Below are positions 1-8,901 of a DNA stretch of 64,000 bases, in pieces. The stretch comes from Acetobacter syzygii (GTDB taxonomy: Bacteria; Pseudomonadota; Alphaproteobacteria; Acetobacterales; Acetobacteraceae): NCBI RefSeq assembly GCF_000964225.1, contig NZ_BAMZ01000007.1:1-64000 (forward strand), given 5' to 3'. Position numbers and translations under genes: made by a program. The notes under the pieces are model-generated. The model was not told where the DNA came from. It was given only the letters and a program-made list of their open reading frames with translations, and searched no databases. Within the stretch, counting starts at the first letter, position 1; each line of letters begins with the position of its first letter.

Positions 1-2
1 TC

Positions 3-122
3 TCGGGTCGTTCTGTCTCCACAAAACCCGGGGCAATTCATTGCGTGGCCTTTGCTATCAGTCAGCCGGAAGATGTAGATGTTAATGAAATTCTTTTCCG
101 TCCCACCAAGCAGAAGATATAA
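3..122 (+). CDS. SDR family oxidoreductase, C-terminal fragment
   Basis: This is the last 39 residues of a gene that begins before the window. The frame ends in FAISQPEDVDVNEILFRP followed by a short basic tail and TAA. That ending (a hydrophobic helix, then QPEDVDVNEILFRPT) is the usual C-terminus of classical short-chain dehydrogenases of the YdfG type, which use NAD(P)H to reduce or oxidise small carbonyl or alcohol substrates in the cytoplasm. The Rossmann fold and the catalytic Tyr-x-x-x-Lys lie outside the window, so the substrate cannot be judged. A hairpin follows 27 bases after the stop. Confidence 0.7.
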   Translation, partial: SGRSVSTKPGAIHCVAFAISQPEDVDVNEILFRPTKQKI

Positions 123-148
123 GACGGATTAGATTGTAAGTTTTTGAT

Positions 149-185
149 GTAGATGGTCCATGTGCCAGAAACATGGATCATCTAC
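149..185 (+). terminator. Hairpin after the SDR gene, possible terminator
   Basis: Arms 149-163 and 171-185 pair over 15 positions with one G-T wobble, around a seven-base loop. It sits just after the SDR stop codon. There is no T-run after the right arm, so it may be a weak terminator or an mRNA-stabilising hairpin. Confidence 0.45.
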
Positions 186-427
186 AAGATTGTGTGAATG
201 ATATTATAAATAATAAATATAAAAATGTGGGTTTGTATTTTTGAAAACCTATATCAAAAAATGTCTTTTCTAAAATATTTCCGTAAAATTCCTTTTTTAT
301 TCCTCTCCACGGTGGGGAGCTCAACGGATGCGCAAATACAATATGTCAGTATAGAGTATTCTATCTCATTTTATGCGTATTTTTAAGGGAAAATCACAAC
401 TGGGAACTATCGTAATATCGGGGTGCA
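186..427. other. AT-rich intergenic region before the exporter gene
   Basis: Together with the hairpin at 149-185 this makes about 305 bases without a gene. It is strongly AT-rich, with several A/T runs, and must carry the promoter of the downstream exporter, but no single -35/-10 pair stands out. No reading frame with a credible start and ribosome site was seen. Confidence 0.5.
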
Positions 428-1639
428 ATGGATAATACTTCTCACACAGATTTCGAAATGAACTCAAAATCTGGTAATCAGGCAGGATCATGGGCCGCAG
501 TGCTTGCCATGTCTCTTGGAGCTTTTGCGCTGGTTGCATCAGAGTTTATGCCTGTCAGTCTGCTGACGCCGATCGCGGTTGACCTTCATATCAGCGAAGG
601 GCAGGCAGGGCAGGCTATCTCGGTCTCCGGTGCATTTGCAGTTTTAACCAGTCTTTTCATTTCCTCTCTGGTCAACGGAATAAACCGCAAAACGCTGTTA
701 TTGTCTCTTATTGGTATGATGATCGTTTCGGGAACTATTGTTTCTCTGGCACCAAACTACATCATTTTCATGTGCGGTCGGGCGATGATTGGCATTGTGA
801 TTGGAGGTTTCTGGTCGATGTCTGCCGCAACGGCAATGCGTCTTGTTGAGGATCACCATGTTCCGCGTGCGCTTGCGATCTTGAATGGAGGAAACGCGTT
901 GGCAACGGTGATTGCGGCACCTGCCGGTAGTTTTCTTGGTGGCTTGATCGGCTGGCGTGGAGCTTTTTTCTGCGTTGTGCCGGTGGCTGTTATTGTTTTT
1001 GTCTGGCAGTTTCTCAGTCTTCCGTCCATGCCGGGTGAACGTTATCGGCATTCTGCAAGTGTATTTGCATTGCTAATGCGACCGATTGTGAGAATGGGGA
1101 TGATTGCGGTTAGTCTCTTCTTTATGGGACAGTTCACGCTTTTTACATATGTAAGGCCGTTTCTTGAAGATGTTGCGTGTGTCGGTGTATCGACTCTGTC
1201 GTTAATTCTGTTTCTGATGGGTGTTTTTGGCTTTGTTGGCACAGTGCTGATTGGTCGCGTACTGAAGAAAAGTGTTTACCCCGTTCTGATTATTATTCCA
1301 ACCTTGATGGCATTTCTGGCTATCAGCCTTGTTGTTTTTGGAAAGTGGCTTGTTGTTGCCACCGTAATACTGGCTGTGTGGGGGCTGCTCGCAACATCGG
1401 CACCTGTAGGGTGGTGGACCTGGCTAGCCCGGACACTCCCGCAGGATGCTGAAGCAGGAGGCGGGCTTATGGTTGCTGTTGTTCAACTTGCCATTACGCT
1501 GGGAGCGACCTTTGGTGGTATTCTGTTTGACGGAATTGGTTATCAGGCAACCTTTGGGGTCAGTGCGGTTGAGCTCGCGATTGCGGCGTTACTTGCCGTC
1601 GTAACGATGCAAGCCGGACGTTCAGAGGCAATAAAGTAA
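428..1639 (+). CDS. MFS exporter, NepI-like (purine ribonucleoside efflux family)
   Basis: A 403-residue major facilitator of the DHA1 family with about 12 membrane segments, close to the size of E. coli NepI (about 396). The N-terminal half has the NepI-like stretch EFMPVSLLTPIAVDL followed by ISEGQAGQAISV, then a short cytoplasmic loop with NRK; the C-terminal half has a PVGWWTWLARTLPQDAEAGG-like segment that also matches that subfamily. NepI exports purine ribonucleosides and their analogues by proton antiport; whether this protein shares the substrate is inference. The ATG is preceded by CGGGGT at a short spacing. No regulator gene is adjacent. It is a monocistronic unit between the SDR fragment and the fecI-type sigma factor. 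Confidence 0.75.
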   Translation: MDNTSHTDFEMNSKSGNQAGSWAAVLAMSLGAFALVASEFMPVSLLTPIAVDLHISEGQAGQAISVSGAFAVLTSLFISSLVNGINRKTLLLSLIGMMIVSGTIVSLAPNYIIFMCGRAMIGIVIGGFWSMSAATAMRLVEDHHVPRALAILNGGNALATVIAAPAGSFLGGLIGWRGAFFCVVPVAVIVFVWQFLSLPSMPGERYRHSASVFALLMRPIVRMGMIAVSLFFMGQFTLFTYVRPFLEDVACVGVSTLSLILFLMGVFGFVGTVLIGRVLKKSVYPVLIIIPTLMAFLAISLVVFGKWLVVATVILAVWGLLATSAPVGWWTWLARTLPQDAEAGGGLMVAVVQLAITLGATFGGILFDGIGYQATFGVSAVELAIAALLAVVTMQAGRSEAIK

Positions 1640-1809
1640 GGTGGCTGACGGTGTTTCAAAAGCGCCAGCCGGTGTGCAGAACTGCGGAATACAGTTATGG
1701 CAGTGTGCGCGTGGTTGTGAAACTGTGTGTTTTATGGCACAGAGCTGAGAAACACTCTCAACTCCATATTTGATGGATGGAGACTGAAGCCTCTGGAGGG
1801 GGCCTTGCG

Positions 1810-2319
1810 TTGAACCGGAAGCGCACATCGCTGGAACTTTACCAGACCCATCGGGCCTGTCTTCTGTCTTATGCCGCGCGTCTTTCGGGGGATCAGACCG
1901 TTGCGGAGGATATTGTGCAAGATGTCTGGTTACTGTTCAGCCGTCAGCAGATTGAAACAATTGCAACACCTCTAAACTATTTGCGAACAATGGTTCGTAA
2001 TCTGGTCATTACCCGTATGCGCAGGCAATATCGGGAAGGGGTCGTTGATACGGATTTTGATGCCGCAACAGTCGATGTTGCAGATGAGCAGGTGTCACCA
2101 GAAGATCGTGTAGCTTCCCGCGAAGTCATGCAGCGGATTGTGGATACAATTGCGACCATGCCCGACCCACGCCAGCGCGATGCAATCCGCATGTACCATT
2201 TTGAAGGTATGAAACTGCGGGAAATCTCTGCTCAACTGGGGCTTTCTCTTACCCGTGTTCACGGTCTTATAGAAGACGGCATGGTCATTTGCGACCGTGT
2301 TCGCAAGGAAGGGCAATAG
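1810..2319 (+). CDS. fecI: FecI-like ECF RNA polymerase sigma factor
   Basis: An iron-starvation type extracytoplasmic-function sigma factor of about 169 residues. Region 2 is seen as LSYAARLSGDQTVAEDIVQDVWLLF (split here only by domain) with the typical AEDIVQDVW core, and region 4 as the helix-turn-helix around FEGMKLREISAQLGLS. The start is uncertain: a TTG at 1810 has GGAGGGGG about ten bases upstream, whereas the ATG at 1777 adds 11 residues but has no ribosome site. It is followed by a FecR-type anti-sigma gene and then a receptor with a signalling domain, the standard cell-surface signalling order. It should direct transcription of the receptor operon when the receptor reports ferric siderophore binding. 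The promoter in front of it shows no clear Fur site. Confidence 0.85.
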   Translation: MNRKRTSLELYQTHRACLLSYAARLSGDQTVAEDIVQDVWLLFSRQQIETIATPLNYLRTMVRNLVITRMRRQYREGVVDTDFDAATVDVADEQVSPEDRVASREVMQRIVDTIATMPDPRQRDAIRMYHFEGMKLREISAQLGLSLTRVHGLIEDGMVICDRVRKEGQ

Positions 2320-2458
2320 CGTCGCGTGTTGTGCCCAATCCGACAGAAAAAATGCAACGCCATCCATGCCTCCATAACACATGGATGGCAGTCCGGCTTA
2401 TGCCCTGAGTGCGTGGCAAAATGGTGCCTGCTACCCAAAATGGGAGGTTTTGCGGGTT

Positions 2459-3424
2459 ATGACTGAACGAAAAACGCCCGCTCAGGCTGCTGCCGGGTGG
2501 TATCTCTACCTCCGGGAAGATCCTGATGATGAGGATATAAAACGCCGGTTTGGAGAATGGCTGGCAAGCGACCCCGCACATGTGCAGGCATGGTCTGATA
2601 TGAATGTGACAGCGTCTATTATGGCTGCGGTTCCATCAGTCCAGCAAACAACAGTCATCTCTTCTCATGTTAGCTTACGGCAAAAGCGGACGCGTTTTTC
2701 TGCTTGGAAATTTATGCCTGCCTGCGGGGTGGCGTTGGCTGCGGTCTTTGCTGCCATGGCGTTTCTTCCATCCGATATGCTTGTGCGGCTCAGAGCGGAT
2801 GGTTATGCGCCTGTTGCGCAGATGCGGGATATTCGTCTGGCGGATGGGAGCAGGATTATTCTGGCACCCCGGGCTGCAGTCTCTATCCGAATGACTTCAT
2901 CCGAAAGGCGGGTTGAGTTGATACAGGGGGAAGCCCTGTTTGAGGCTCAGCATGATCCGTCACGCCCATTCCGGGTGACCAGTGGAGATGTGACCGTAAC
3001 GGATATTGGCACGGTTTTTGATGTCAGGGCTGATAACAATGCAACGATGGTGGCTGTGCGGGAAGGGGCTGTGCATGTGACTTCCCGCGGGTCAACGGCA
3101 GCTACGCGCGATCTCTATGCAGGGGAGTGGGAACGCATAACTGGGACAGTGAGTAACTCAGGTAAGCAGGCACCGACCAGTGTGGGGGCTTGGCGAGACG
3201 GCACATTGATTGCCCGGGATGAACCCATTGACGTTTTGGTTGAGGCCCTACGGCCATGGACGAAAACCAGAATAATTCTGGCCGATCGTAAATTGGCAAA
3301 CAAACGTGTGACAGGCACATATGACCTTACCCAGCCTGAAGCATCCTTGCGTCTGATTGTTGATGCCTATGGTGGAAAGGTGGCGTCAGTAATGTCGTGG
3401 GTTGATATTGTCACAGCGCGTTAG
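2459..3424 (+). CDS. fecR: FecR-family anti-sigma factor / sigma regulator
   Basis: A single-pass inner-membrane regulator of about 321 residues. Residues 8-50 form the DUF4880-type cytoplasmic domain (AAGWYLYLREDPDDEDIKRR, then FGEWLASDPAHVQAW) that binds the sigma factor; residues about 84-102 are a hydrophobic segment; the periplasmic FecR domain follows (RDIRLADGSRIILAPRA, then GEALFEAQHDPSRPFRV and GTVFDVRA), then a C-terminal STN-like fold that contacts the receptor. I chose the ATG at 2459, which has GGGAGG about 11 bases upstream; a longer frame opens at 2381 but its first 26 residues look unlike the family. It lies between the sigma factor and the receptor and should transmit the occupied-receptor signal across the membrane. 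Confidence 0.87.
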   Translation: MTERKTPAQAAAGWYLYLREDPDDEDIKRRFGEWLASDPAHVQAWSDMNVTASIMAAVPSVQQTTVISSHVSLRQKRTRFSAWKFMPACGVALAAVFAAMAFLPSDMLVRLRADGYAPVAQMRDIRLADGSRIILAPRAAVSIRMTSSERRVELIQGEALFEAQHDPSRPFRVTSGDVTVTDIGTVFDVRADNNATMVAVREGAVHVTSRGSTAATRDLYAGEWERITGTVSNSGKQAPTSVGAWRDGTLIARDEPIDVLVEALRPWTKTRIILADRKLANKRVTGTYDLTQPEASLRLIVDAYGGKVASVMSWVDIVTAR

Positions 3425-3454
3425 GGAACCGCATAAAGCCTGACCGGAGTATCA

Positions 3455-3474
3455 TGGTAAAAAATATTTTACCA
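3455..3474. terminator. AT-rich dyad after fecR
   Basis: TGGTAAAA and TTTTACCA pair over eight bases around a four-base loop, 30 bases after the fecR stop. It is followed by an A-rich, not T-rich, stretch, so termination is doubtful; it could instead be part of the receptor promoter region. Confidence 0.3.
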
Positions 3475-3588
3475 AAAAATATAATTTTATCAATCAGTTA
3501 AAATTTTTCAATTGCGGTAATCTTTAAAAAAAATCGTAAGGGAGGGAAAAAACGCATCGCGGCGATATCTATCTTATCGGAACCAACA

Positions 3589-3607
3589 AATGCGAATTAA
3601 TCGCATT
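3589..3607. promoter_or_regulatory. Palindrome in front of the receptor, possible Fur-type operator
   Basis: AATGCGA, five bases, then TCGCATT: a perfect seven-base dyad 24 bases before the receptor start. Its core, TGCGAAT-T-AATCGCA, resembles the TGCAAAT-N-ATTTGCA pattern known for alphaproteobacterial Fur-family sites. The position fits an iron operator, but the resemblance is only partial. Confidence 0.4.
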
Positions 3608-3630
3608 ATAAAATAGGACAACCGGACAGG

Positions 3631-6291
3631 ATGGAAGACGCCGCGACGATGATCCCCCTTGCCAACCCTTTTTTGCCCCCTTCTGCGCGGTGGACGATCG
3701 CATCCAGCATTTCGCTAAAATATCTTACAAAAAAACTCTTTTTAGTTCGCAATAATCGGGCGGGGGGTATTGCCGGTGGTTCTGTTGCCATGGAGTATGG
3801 AACGGGCCAGCGGACTACAGCGATGTTCCTGTTCCTTGCAACCTGTTCGGCTTTAACTCCGTTAATGTCAGCTCAGGTGCGTGCACAAACAGTGATGGCA
3901 AATTCCGCAGTTGCTGTGACCGGAGGGGCCGCATCGACTTCTGCCGCAGCGGCCATGGAGTTCAATATTCCTGCCGGTTCCCTGTCTGATGCGCTGGTAA
4001 GCTTTAGTACGCAGGCTCATGCGCCACTTACTGCGCAAGCTCCCATGCTTGCAGGTAGAACGACTACCGGATTGCAGGGGCATTTTGTACCATCTGAAGC
4101 TCTTGCGCGTCTTTTGCAGGGAACTGGATTGACATATTTGCCCGATGGAGCACGTGCTTATAAAATTGTTCCTGTTTCTGCATCCATAACACTTGGTCCT
4201 GTGCGTGTTGAAGGGAGCGGGTATAATCAGGTTCCATCAACCGGGATGATTGGTAATTTGCCGCCAGCTTTGCCAGGGGGGGAGGTTGCGCGTGGTGGTC
4301 AGTTGGGAATGCTGGGCAACCGTGATGTTATGGACACGCCGTTCAACCAGACCAGTTATACAGAAGAGTTTATTGAAAAGCGGCAGATACGCAGTATTCG
4401 TGATGCCCTTAAGGATGATCCGTCTGTAAGGGCAGGCTTTGCTACGGGCACTGCCGGGGTGGAACGTATACAGATCCGTGGTTTTAACGTGGATAACGTG
4501 GATATTGCCTATGGCGGTCTTTATGGCATGATGCCTTTGGGCGGTACAGTATCTGAACTCGCTGAAAGAGTGGAAGTTCTGCGCGGACCTGCGGCGCTCC
4601 TTAATGGTATGTCGCCGAGTGGTGTTGTTGGTGGTGTAGTTAATGTTGTACCCAAACGGGCACAGGATAAACCTCTTTCAAGGGTGGAGGCTGATTATAC
4701 TTCCAATGCTCAGTTTGGTGGACGTGCCGATGTTGGGCGGCGGTTTGGTAAGGAAAAACAGTTAGGTATTCGAATTAACGGTATGATCCGCTCCGGACCA
4801 ACCGCTATCCGGAACAATGATCAGAAAACAGCGCTGGTCGCAACAGGTGTCGATCTACGATTGCACCATGTTCGATTATCTACAGATTTTGGATACCAAT
4901 ATCGCGAGATAGAAGGAGTGCTTCCTTTTTATCAGCTTGCATCTGGCATTCCTGTGCCAGATGCAGCGCGTGCACGAAGAAGTTTTGATTTGCCCGGAAC
5001 ATATGTACGTGGTCAGGATATATTTGGTATTTTCCGTGGTGAGGTTGACCTTTTTCGGAATTTTACCGCTTATGGAACTGTTGGTGTTCATGATTATGAC
5101 GTAAGGGGGGCGTATTTCCAGCAGATTGTTGTTAACGACCGGGCAGGTAATGCAAAAGGTGCCACCCCTGTTGGGGTTGCCCAGCGCGCCCGTTACATTA
5201 CGGCTGAGGTTGGTGTGCGCGGTAAGGTTGTCAGTGGTCCAATCATGCAGGAGTTGGCATTTTCGGCCAACCGCCTTGATCTTGATTTTGGGCGGGTGTT
5301 TGGTGTCAACACTGGTCTTCCGTCATATAATCTCAATATTTACGATGGGGTGGGCGCATATTCATCGGGCGGAAAGATTTCAGTTCCCAATAATGTTGGA
5401 ACGACAAGTGTGTCCAGACTATCGAGCCTCGCATTTGTCGATACAATTTCTGCACTGGATAAGCGTATTCAGGTAACGGCAGGCTTGCGTGTGCAGCGTG
5501 TACAAAGCGCTAATACTGGTTCGGATCATGTCGGTACAAAAACCGGTGTTTATGATAGAACCGCAATTAGCCCCGCTGTTATGGCAGTTTTTAAACCTTT
5601 GAAAAATGTTTCGATTTACGGAAACTGGATTCAAGGTTTGCAGCAAGGAACCATCGTATCCTCAACCTATGCGAATGCAGGGGAGATTTTTGCACCGTAT
5701 AAATCCACGCAATATGAGGTTGGGGTTAAAGCCGATCTGAAAAAATTTATTGTTTCATTGGATGTGTTCCAGATATCGCAGCCTAGTACCGTTACCAATG
5801 TTAACACAAATACAATGTCCCTCAACGGTGTGCAGCGTAACCGTGGGCTGGAGCTCAATATTGCTGGGGAGATTGCACACGGATTACGCGCTACGGGTGG
5901 GCTGATGCTTTTAGACCCGGTTCTGACCCATACACAGGGGGGCGCTACTAACGGCCAGCGGGCTGCCAACACATCTCCAGTTAATTTTAACATGGGCCTC
6001 GATTACGACATTCCTTTTGTTAAGCGCCTGTCGGTTACAGCAGACGTAATGTACACCCACTCGGAATATATCGAAACAGGGGCCCACCGCAGAAGCATAC
6101 CCGGCTGGGTCCGGCTGGATATGGGCGCACGATACTGGTTGAAAAACCCGGCATCCAGAGACGGCAAGATCAGCTTTTTGCTGAATGTTGATAACGTAAC
6201 GAATGAACGTTACTGGAATTCGGGCGGATATAACTACCTTTCGTTAAGCACCCCCAGAACAGTGCGCTTTGCGGTTATGGCTGACTTCTGA
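3631..6291 (+). CDS. TonB-dependent siderophore receptor with STN signalling domain
   Basis: An 886-residue outer-membrane receptor that imports a ferric siderophore with energy from TonB. A signal peptide (FLFLATCSALTPLMSAQVRA) is followed by an STN signalling domain at about residues 107-180 (FNIPAGSLSDALVSFSTQAH), which talks to FecR, then the plug (about 230-345, with IRGFNVDNVDIAYGG and VEVLRGPAALLNGMSPSG), then the beta-barrel ending in an aromatic residue (FAVMADF). The ATG at 3631 leaves a 53-residue extension before the signal peptide; an ATG at 3790 with GGTGG ten bases upstream would give a normal signal peptide at once and may be the true start. The stop overlaps the next gene (TGATG), so the three following genes are co-transcribed. 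The siderophore is not identifiable, although the plug resembles ferrichrome and hydroxamate receptors. A G7 tract at 4276-4282 stays in frame. Confidence 0.88.
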   Translation: MEDAATMIPLANPFLPPSARWTIASSISLKYLTKKLFLVRNNRAGGIAGGSVAMEYGTGQRTTAMFLFLATCSALTPLMSAQVRAQTVMANSAVAVTGGAASTSAAAAMEFNIPAGSLSDALVSFSTQAHAPLTAQAPMLAGRTTTGLQGHFVPSEALARLLQGTGLTYLPDGARAYKIVPVSASITLGPVRVEGSGYNQVPSTGMIGNLPPALPGGEVARGGQLGMLGNRDVMDTPFNQTSYTEEFIEKRQIRSIRDALKDDPSVRAGFATGTAGVERIQIRGFNVDNVDIAYGGLYGMMPLGGTVSELAERVEVLRGPAALLNGMSPSGVVGGVVNVVPKRAQDKPLSRVEADYTSNAQFGGRADVGRRFGKEKQLGIRINGMIRSGPTAIRNNDQKTALVATGVDLRLHHVRLSTDFGYQYREIEGVLPFYQLASGIPVPDAARARRSFDLPGTYVRGQDIFGIFRGEVDLFRNFTAYGTVGVHDYDVRGAYFQQIVVNDRAGNAKGATPVGVAQRARYITAEVGVRGKVVSGPIMQELAFSANRLDLDFGRVFGVNTGLPSYNLNIYDGVGAYSSGGKISVPNNVGTTSVSRLSSLAFVDTISALDKRIQVTAGLRVQRVQSANTGSDHVGTKTGVYDRTAISPAVMAVFKPLKNVSIYGNWIQGLQQGTIVSSTYANAGEIFAPYKSTQYEVGVKADLKKFIVSLDVFQISQPSTVTNVNTNTMSLNGVQRNRGLELNIAGEIAHGLRATGGLMLLDPVLTHTQGGATNGQRAANTSPVNFNMGLDYDIPFVKRLSVTADVMYTHSEYIETGAHRRSIPGWVRLDMGARYWLKNPASRDGKISFLLNVDNVTNERYWNSGGYNYLSLSTPRTVRFAVMADF

Positions 6292-6575
6292 TGTCACAGT
6301 CCGCGCTCAGAGTAGTGGCACGCATTTTTTTGGCGACTGGCGGAGGGTATCTGGCATCCTCCGCTGTTATGGCTCTGTTCAGTTTTGCGCTTGTGGCCAT
6401 GGGGATGCCACGTGCAGATGCGGTTACTCTGGGGCTTCTGCTTGTTTTTATAGTGTATCTCTGCCTTGGCCTCTGGGTATTTGCGGCACGCGCTTTGTGG
6501 CGGCCTGCTGCGTTGTTTGCAGTCCTTGTTGTTGCCAGTTACGGGGTGATCGCAGTTTTTGGGCACGGAGGCTGA
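6291..6575 (+). CDS. DUF3649-type small iron-uptake membrane protein
   Basis: A 94-residue protein with three predicted membrane helices (about 6-33, 42-62 and 66-90) and little else. Small proteins like this (DUF3649) are found directly after siderophore receptors and before PepSY proteins in proteobacteria and are thought to help the inner-membrane step of siderophore use; their biochemistry is unknown. The ATG overlaps the receptor stop by one base, so translation is coupled. The reading frame is continuous and ends two bases before the PepSY gene. Confidence 0.75.
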   Translation: MSQSALRVVARIFLATGGGYLASSAVMALFSFALVAMGMPRADAVTLGLLLVFIVYLCLGLWVFAARALWRPAALFAVLVVASYGVIAVFGHGG

Positions 6576-6577
6576 GC

Positions 6578-8131
6578 ATGAAAGACGATTTCCGTCGTTC
6601 CATGGGCTGGCTGCATACATGGGCCGGGGTAGTGCTGGGAAGCATCCTTTTTGCAATTTTTTGGATGGGAACACTTTCCGTTTTTGATTGCGAAATTGAT
6701 CAGTGGATGAAACCCGCCACACGGCTGGCACCTGCTGCCCATGCTTTGCCACTTGAGAGTTATCGTCCCTTTTTAAATGAGGCAATTGCTGCAAAGGCTT
6801 CTTTTTGGAATGTAACATTGTCAGGAGAGCGCGAAGCCGTTGTGCATACACATTATGGAACACGGCAAAAATTCATCAGCCATGATGTTAACCCCGTGAC
6901 AGGGCAGATTTTGCCAGATGCGGGAACATTGGGGGCAACCGGGTTTATTTTTCCCTTTCATTATACTCTTAATCTGGAGTTGATGAATATGGGGGAATGG
7001 CTTGTAGGGCTGGCTTCCATGGCCATGCTGGCTTTATGTGTTACGGGTGTTATTATTCACCGAAAAATATTTACAGATTTCTTCACGTTCAGATCGCAGG
7101 CAAAATCACGGCGGATGTTGCTGGACCTGCATAATATATCTGGCGTTCTGGGATTACCTTTTCATTGTATTCTTACATTATCAGGTCTCATTCTTTTGGG
7201 GGCAACCTTTTTTCCCGCAGGGATTAATGCTGTTTATCCCAACACGCGCAGCTACTTTTTTGATTCGAATGGGTTGTCGTTTCTGGCTGTCAAACACGGC
7301 AAGGCCGGAGCCTCAGTTGTTTCGTTGGATCAGGCAGCCGTGCGGGCGCAGTCCTTATGGGGAAATGGAGCAGAACCCCATCTGGTCTTGGTGGCTAATC
7401 CCGGTTTAACAACAAGCCGCATTGCCTTCTTTCGTGGAACGGAAGGGCAGGTGATGGTGGATAGGGATGTTATTGCTTTCGAAGGTTCAACGGGCGCATT
7501 CCTGTCCCGCCCACAAGCGCTTGGCAAGATTATGCAAACCCAGCGGTTTTTGAGCGGGTTGCATCTGATCGAATTCCATCATTGGGTTTTGCGTTGGATT
7601 TATTTTGTTCTTGGCTTGGGGAGTTGTGTTCTTATCGCCACAGGTTTTCTGTTCTGGCTGGACGCACGGCGTAAACGACAGGCGGCGCAGTTTGGCTTCC
7701 GTCTGGTAGAAGGGCTGGCAGCTGGTTCTGTTACCGGGATTATTCTTGCAACGCTGGCATTCTTTGTTGCTAATCGGTTATTGCCGGTCGGTGTCAGTTT
7801 TTGGGGTATGGAGCGTGCAACAGTAGAAATCTGTGCTTTTTACACCGTCTGGTTGGCTGCATGTGTGTATGGTTGGTTATGGCCGCGTAGCGTGTGGGTT
7901 GTGCACTGTATTGCAATTGGCACATTGGCCATTCTGGCAATTGTGCTCAACTGGACTACAACGGGTGATCACCTTTTTCGAACAATGTCGCATCGCTATC
8001 TGTGGCCGGTTGGAGGTATGGATGCGGTGTTGCTGGTTGGCGCTTTGTTGGCGTTTTTAGCTGCTGGTCGTTTGTTGCGCCGGTTACGTAAACAACAGCA
8101 TTCCTCCCGTTTGATAGTGGAGGCAGCATAA
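6578..8131 (+). CDS. PepSY-associated membrane protein, probable ferric-siderophore reductase
   Basis: A 517-residue integral membrane protein of the PepSY-TM (PiuB-like) family. The start MKDDFRRSMGWLHTWAGVVL has the conserved N-terminal RxxGxLHxWxG pattern, followed by a first membrane helix, a periplasmic PepSY segment (about 45-135), and further helices with histidines (DLHNISGVLGLPFHCIL; LHLIEFHHWVLRWIYF) that could bind haem. Members of this family act next to siderophore receptors and are believed to reduce siderophore iron or help release it. The frame is open further upstream, but the ATG at 6578 follows the preceding stop by two bases and starts exactly at the family N-terminus. It overlaps the next gene by one base. 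Confidence 0.82.
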   Translation: MKDDFRRSMGWLHTWAGVVLGSILFAIFWMGTLSVFDCEIDQWMKPATRLAPAAHALPLESYRPFLNEAIAAKASFWNVTLSGEREAVVHTHYGTRQKFISHDVNPVTGQILPDAGTLGATGFIFPFHYTLNLELMNMGEWLVGLASMAMLALCVTGVIIHRKIFTDFFTFRSQAKSRRMLLDLHNISGVLGLPFHCILTLSGLILLGATFFPAGINAVYPNTRSYFFDSNGLSFLAVKHGKAGASVVSLDQAAVRAQSLWGNGAEPHLVLVANPGLTTSRIAFFRGTEGQVMVDRDVIAFEGSTGAFLSRPQALGKIMQTQRFLSGLHLIEFHHWVLRWIYFVLGLGSCVLIATGFLFWLDARRKRQAAQFGFRLVEGLAAGSVTGIILATLAFFVANRLLPVGVSFWGMERATVEICAFYTVWLAACVYGWLWPRSVWVVHCIAIGTLAILAIVLNWTTTGDHLFRTMSHRYLWPVGGMDAVLLVGALLAFLAAGRLLRRLRKQQHSSRLIVEAA

Positions 8132-8472
8132 TGGCCGTGTTGCTGTTCTCTCTGGCTCTTGGGGGGCTGTTATTTCTGGCCTTTGCTTTGCTGGCCTTAA
8201 CGCAGTTTCAGCACCGGCGTGCCACAGGTCAGCAGGACTTGCCTGCTCATCGCATAGTGGTGGTGCGGAAGATTGCAGGGGTATTACTGGTAATGGCTTT
8301 AGCCATGGCTGTTTGGCAGCAGGGTGGTGGCTTTGGCTTTTTGTTATGGGTTGGTCTGGCATCGCTTGCGGCATGTATGGTGGCGCTAGCTCTGAGCTGG
8401 CAGCCCCGCACGCTCGTGCCTTTAGCCATGCTGATGCAGGCGCGTGTTTTTTGGAAAAAACAGTCAGAGTGA
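8131..8472 (+). CDS. DUF3325-type membrane protein
   Basis: A 113-residue protein with three hydrophobic helices (about 3-24, 50-62 and 67-87) and a conserved basic loop after the first (QFQHRRATGQ). DUF3325 proteins form the last gene of the receptor-DUF3649-PepSY-DUF3325 order seen in many siderophore operons. The function is unknown; a role in inner-membrane iron handling is inferred from context. The start ATG overlaps the PepSY stop by one base (TAATG). No terminator was seen after it. Confidence 0.75.
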   Translation: MAVLLFSLALGGLLFLAFALLALTQFQHRRATGQQDLPAHRIVVVRKIAGVLLVMALAMAVWQQGGGFGFLLWVGLASLAACMVALALSWQPRTLVPLAMLMQARVFWKKQSE

Positions 8473-8901
8473 TGGTTGGTTTTGCTTATTCTTATGATTG
8501 ATGAGTAAAGAGGTCATGTAAATTCTGCTGTTCTGGCGAATCAGCCCCCGACTGCGGGAGGTCGCACGTATGATGGCATTCGTTGTTATACAATTTTATC
8601 TTCTGAAACAGATCGTTGTCTGCTTTCCCTGTTGCTGTAAAAATTGGTAAGAGCAGGATCAGCCTTTATTATTCCGTAGCTGAACTGATGCAGGTATTGA
8701 ATAAATATGGTGTGAAAAAAGCCACAGATAAAATTCTCATTGTGTTAATGGTTAATTATTCATCAAATTTGCTTTCATCTGTATGAAAATACTTTATTAG
8801 CGTTGGATAATAAATAACGCATGTCATGCTGCGATGCGCGCCATTTCTGATTTGATCATGCGATTAAGTACAATTTGTGTTTTAAGACTGGAATAACACT
8901 T
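8473..8901. other. Intergenic region before the GGDEF/EAL gene
   Basis: About 430 bases, AT-rich after 8690, without a convincing reading frame. There is no clear terminator for the iron operon and no recognisable riboswitch. It presumably holds the promoter of the large cyclic-di-GMP gene. A short dyad GCGTT...AACGC near 8800 is too weak to call. Confidence 0.5.

Noticed and set aside
300-325. A CTCTCCAC/GTGGGGAG dyad before the exporter gene
   Set aside because: The arms touch with almost no loop; after leaving three bases for a loop only a short stem is left.
8473-8901. Search for a riboswitch, small RNA or missed gene
   Set aside because: No conserved RNA fold or reading frame with a start and ribosome site could be recognised by eye.
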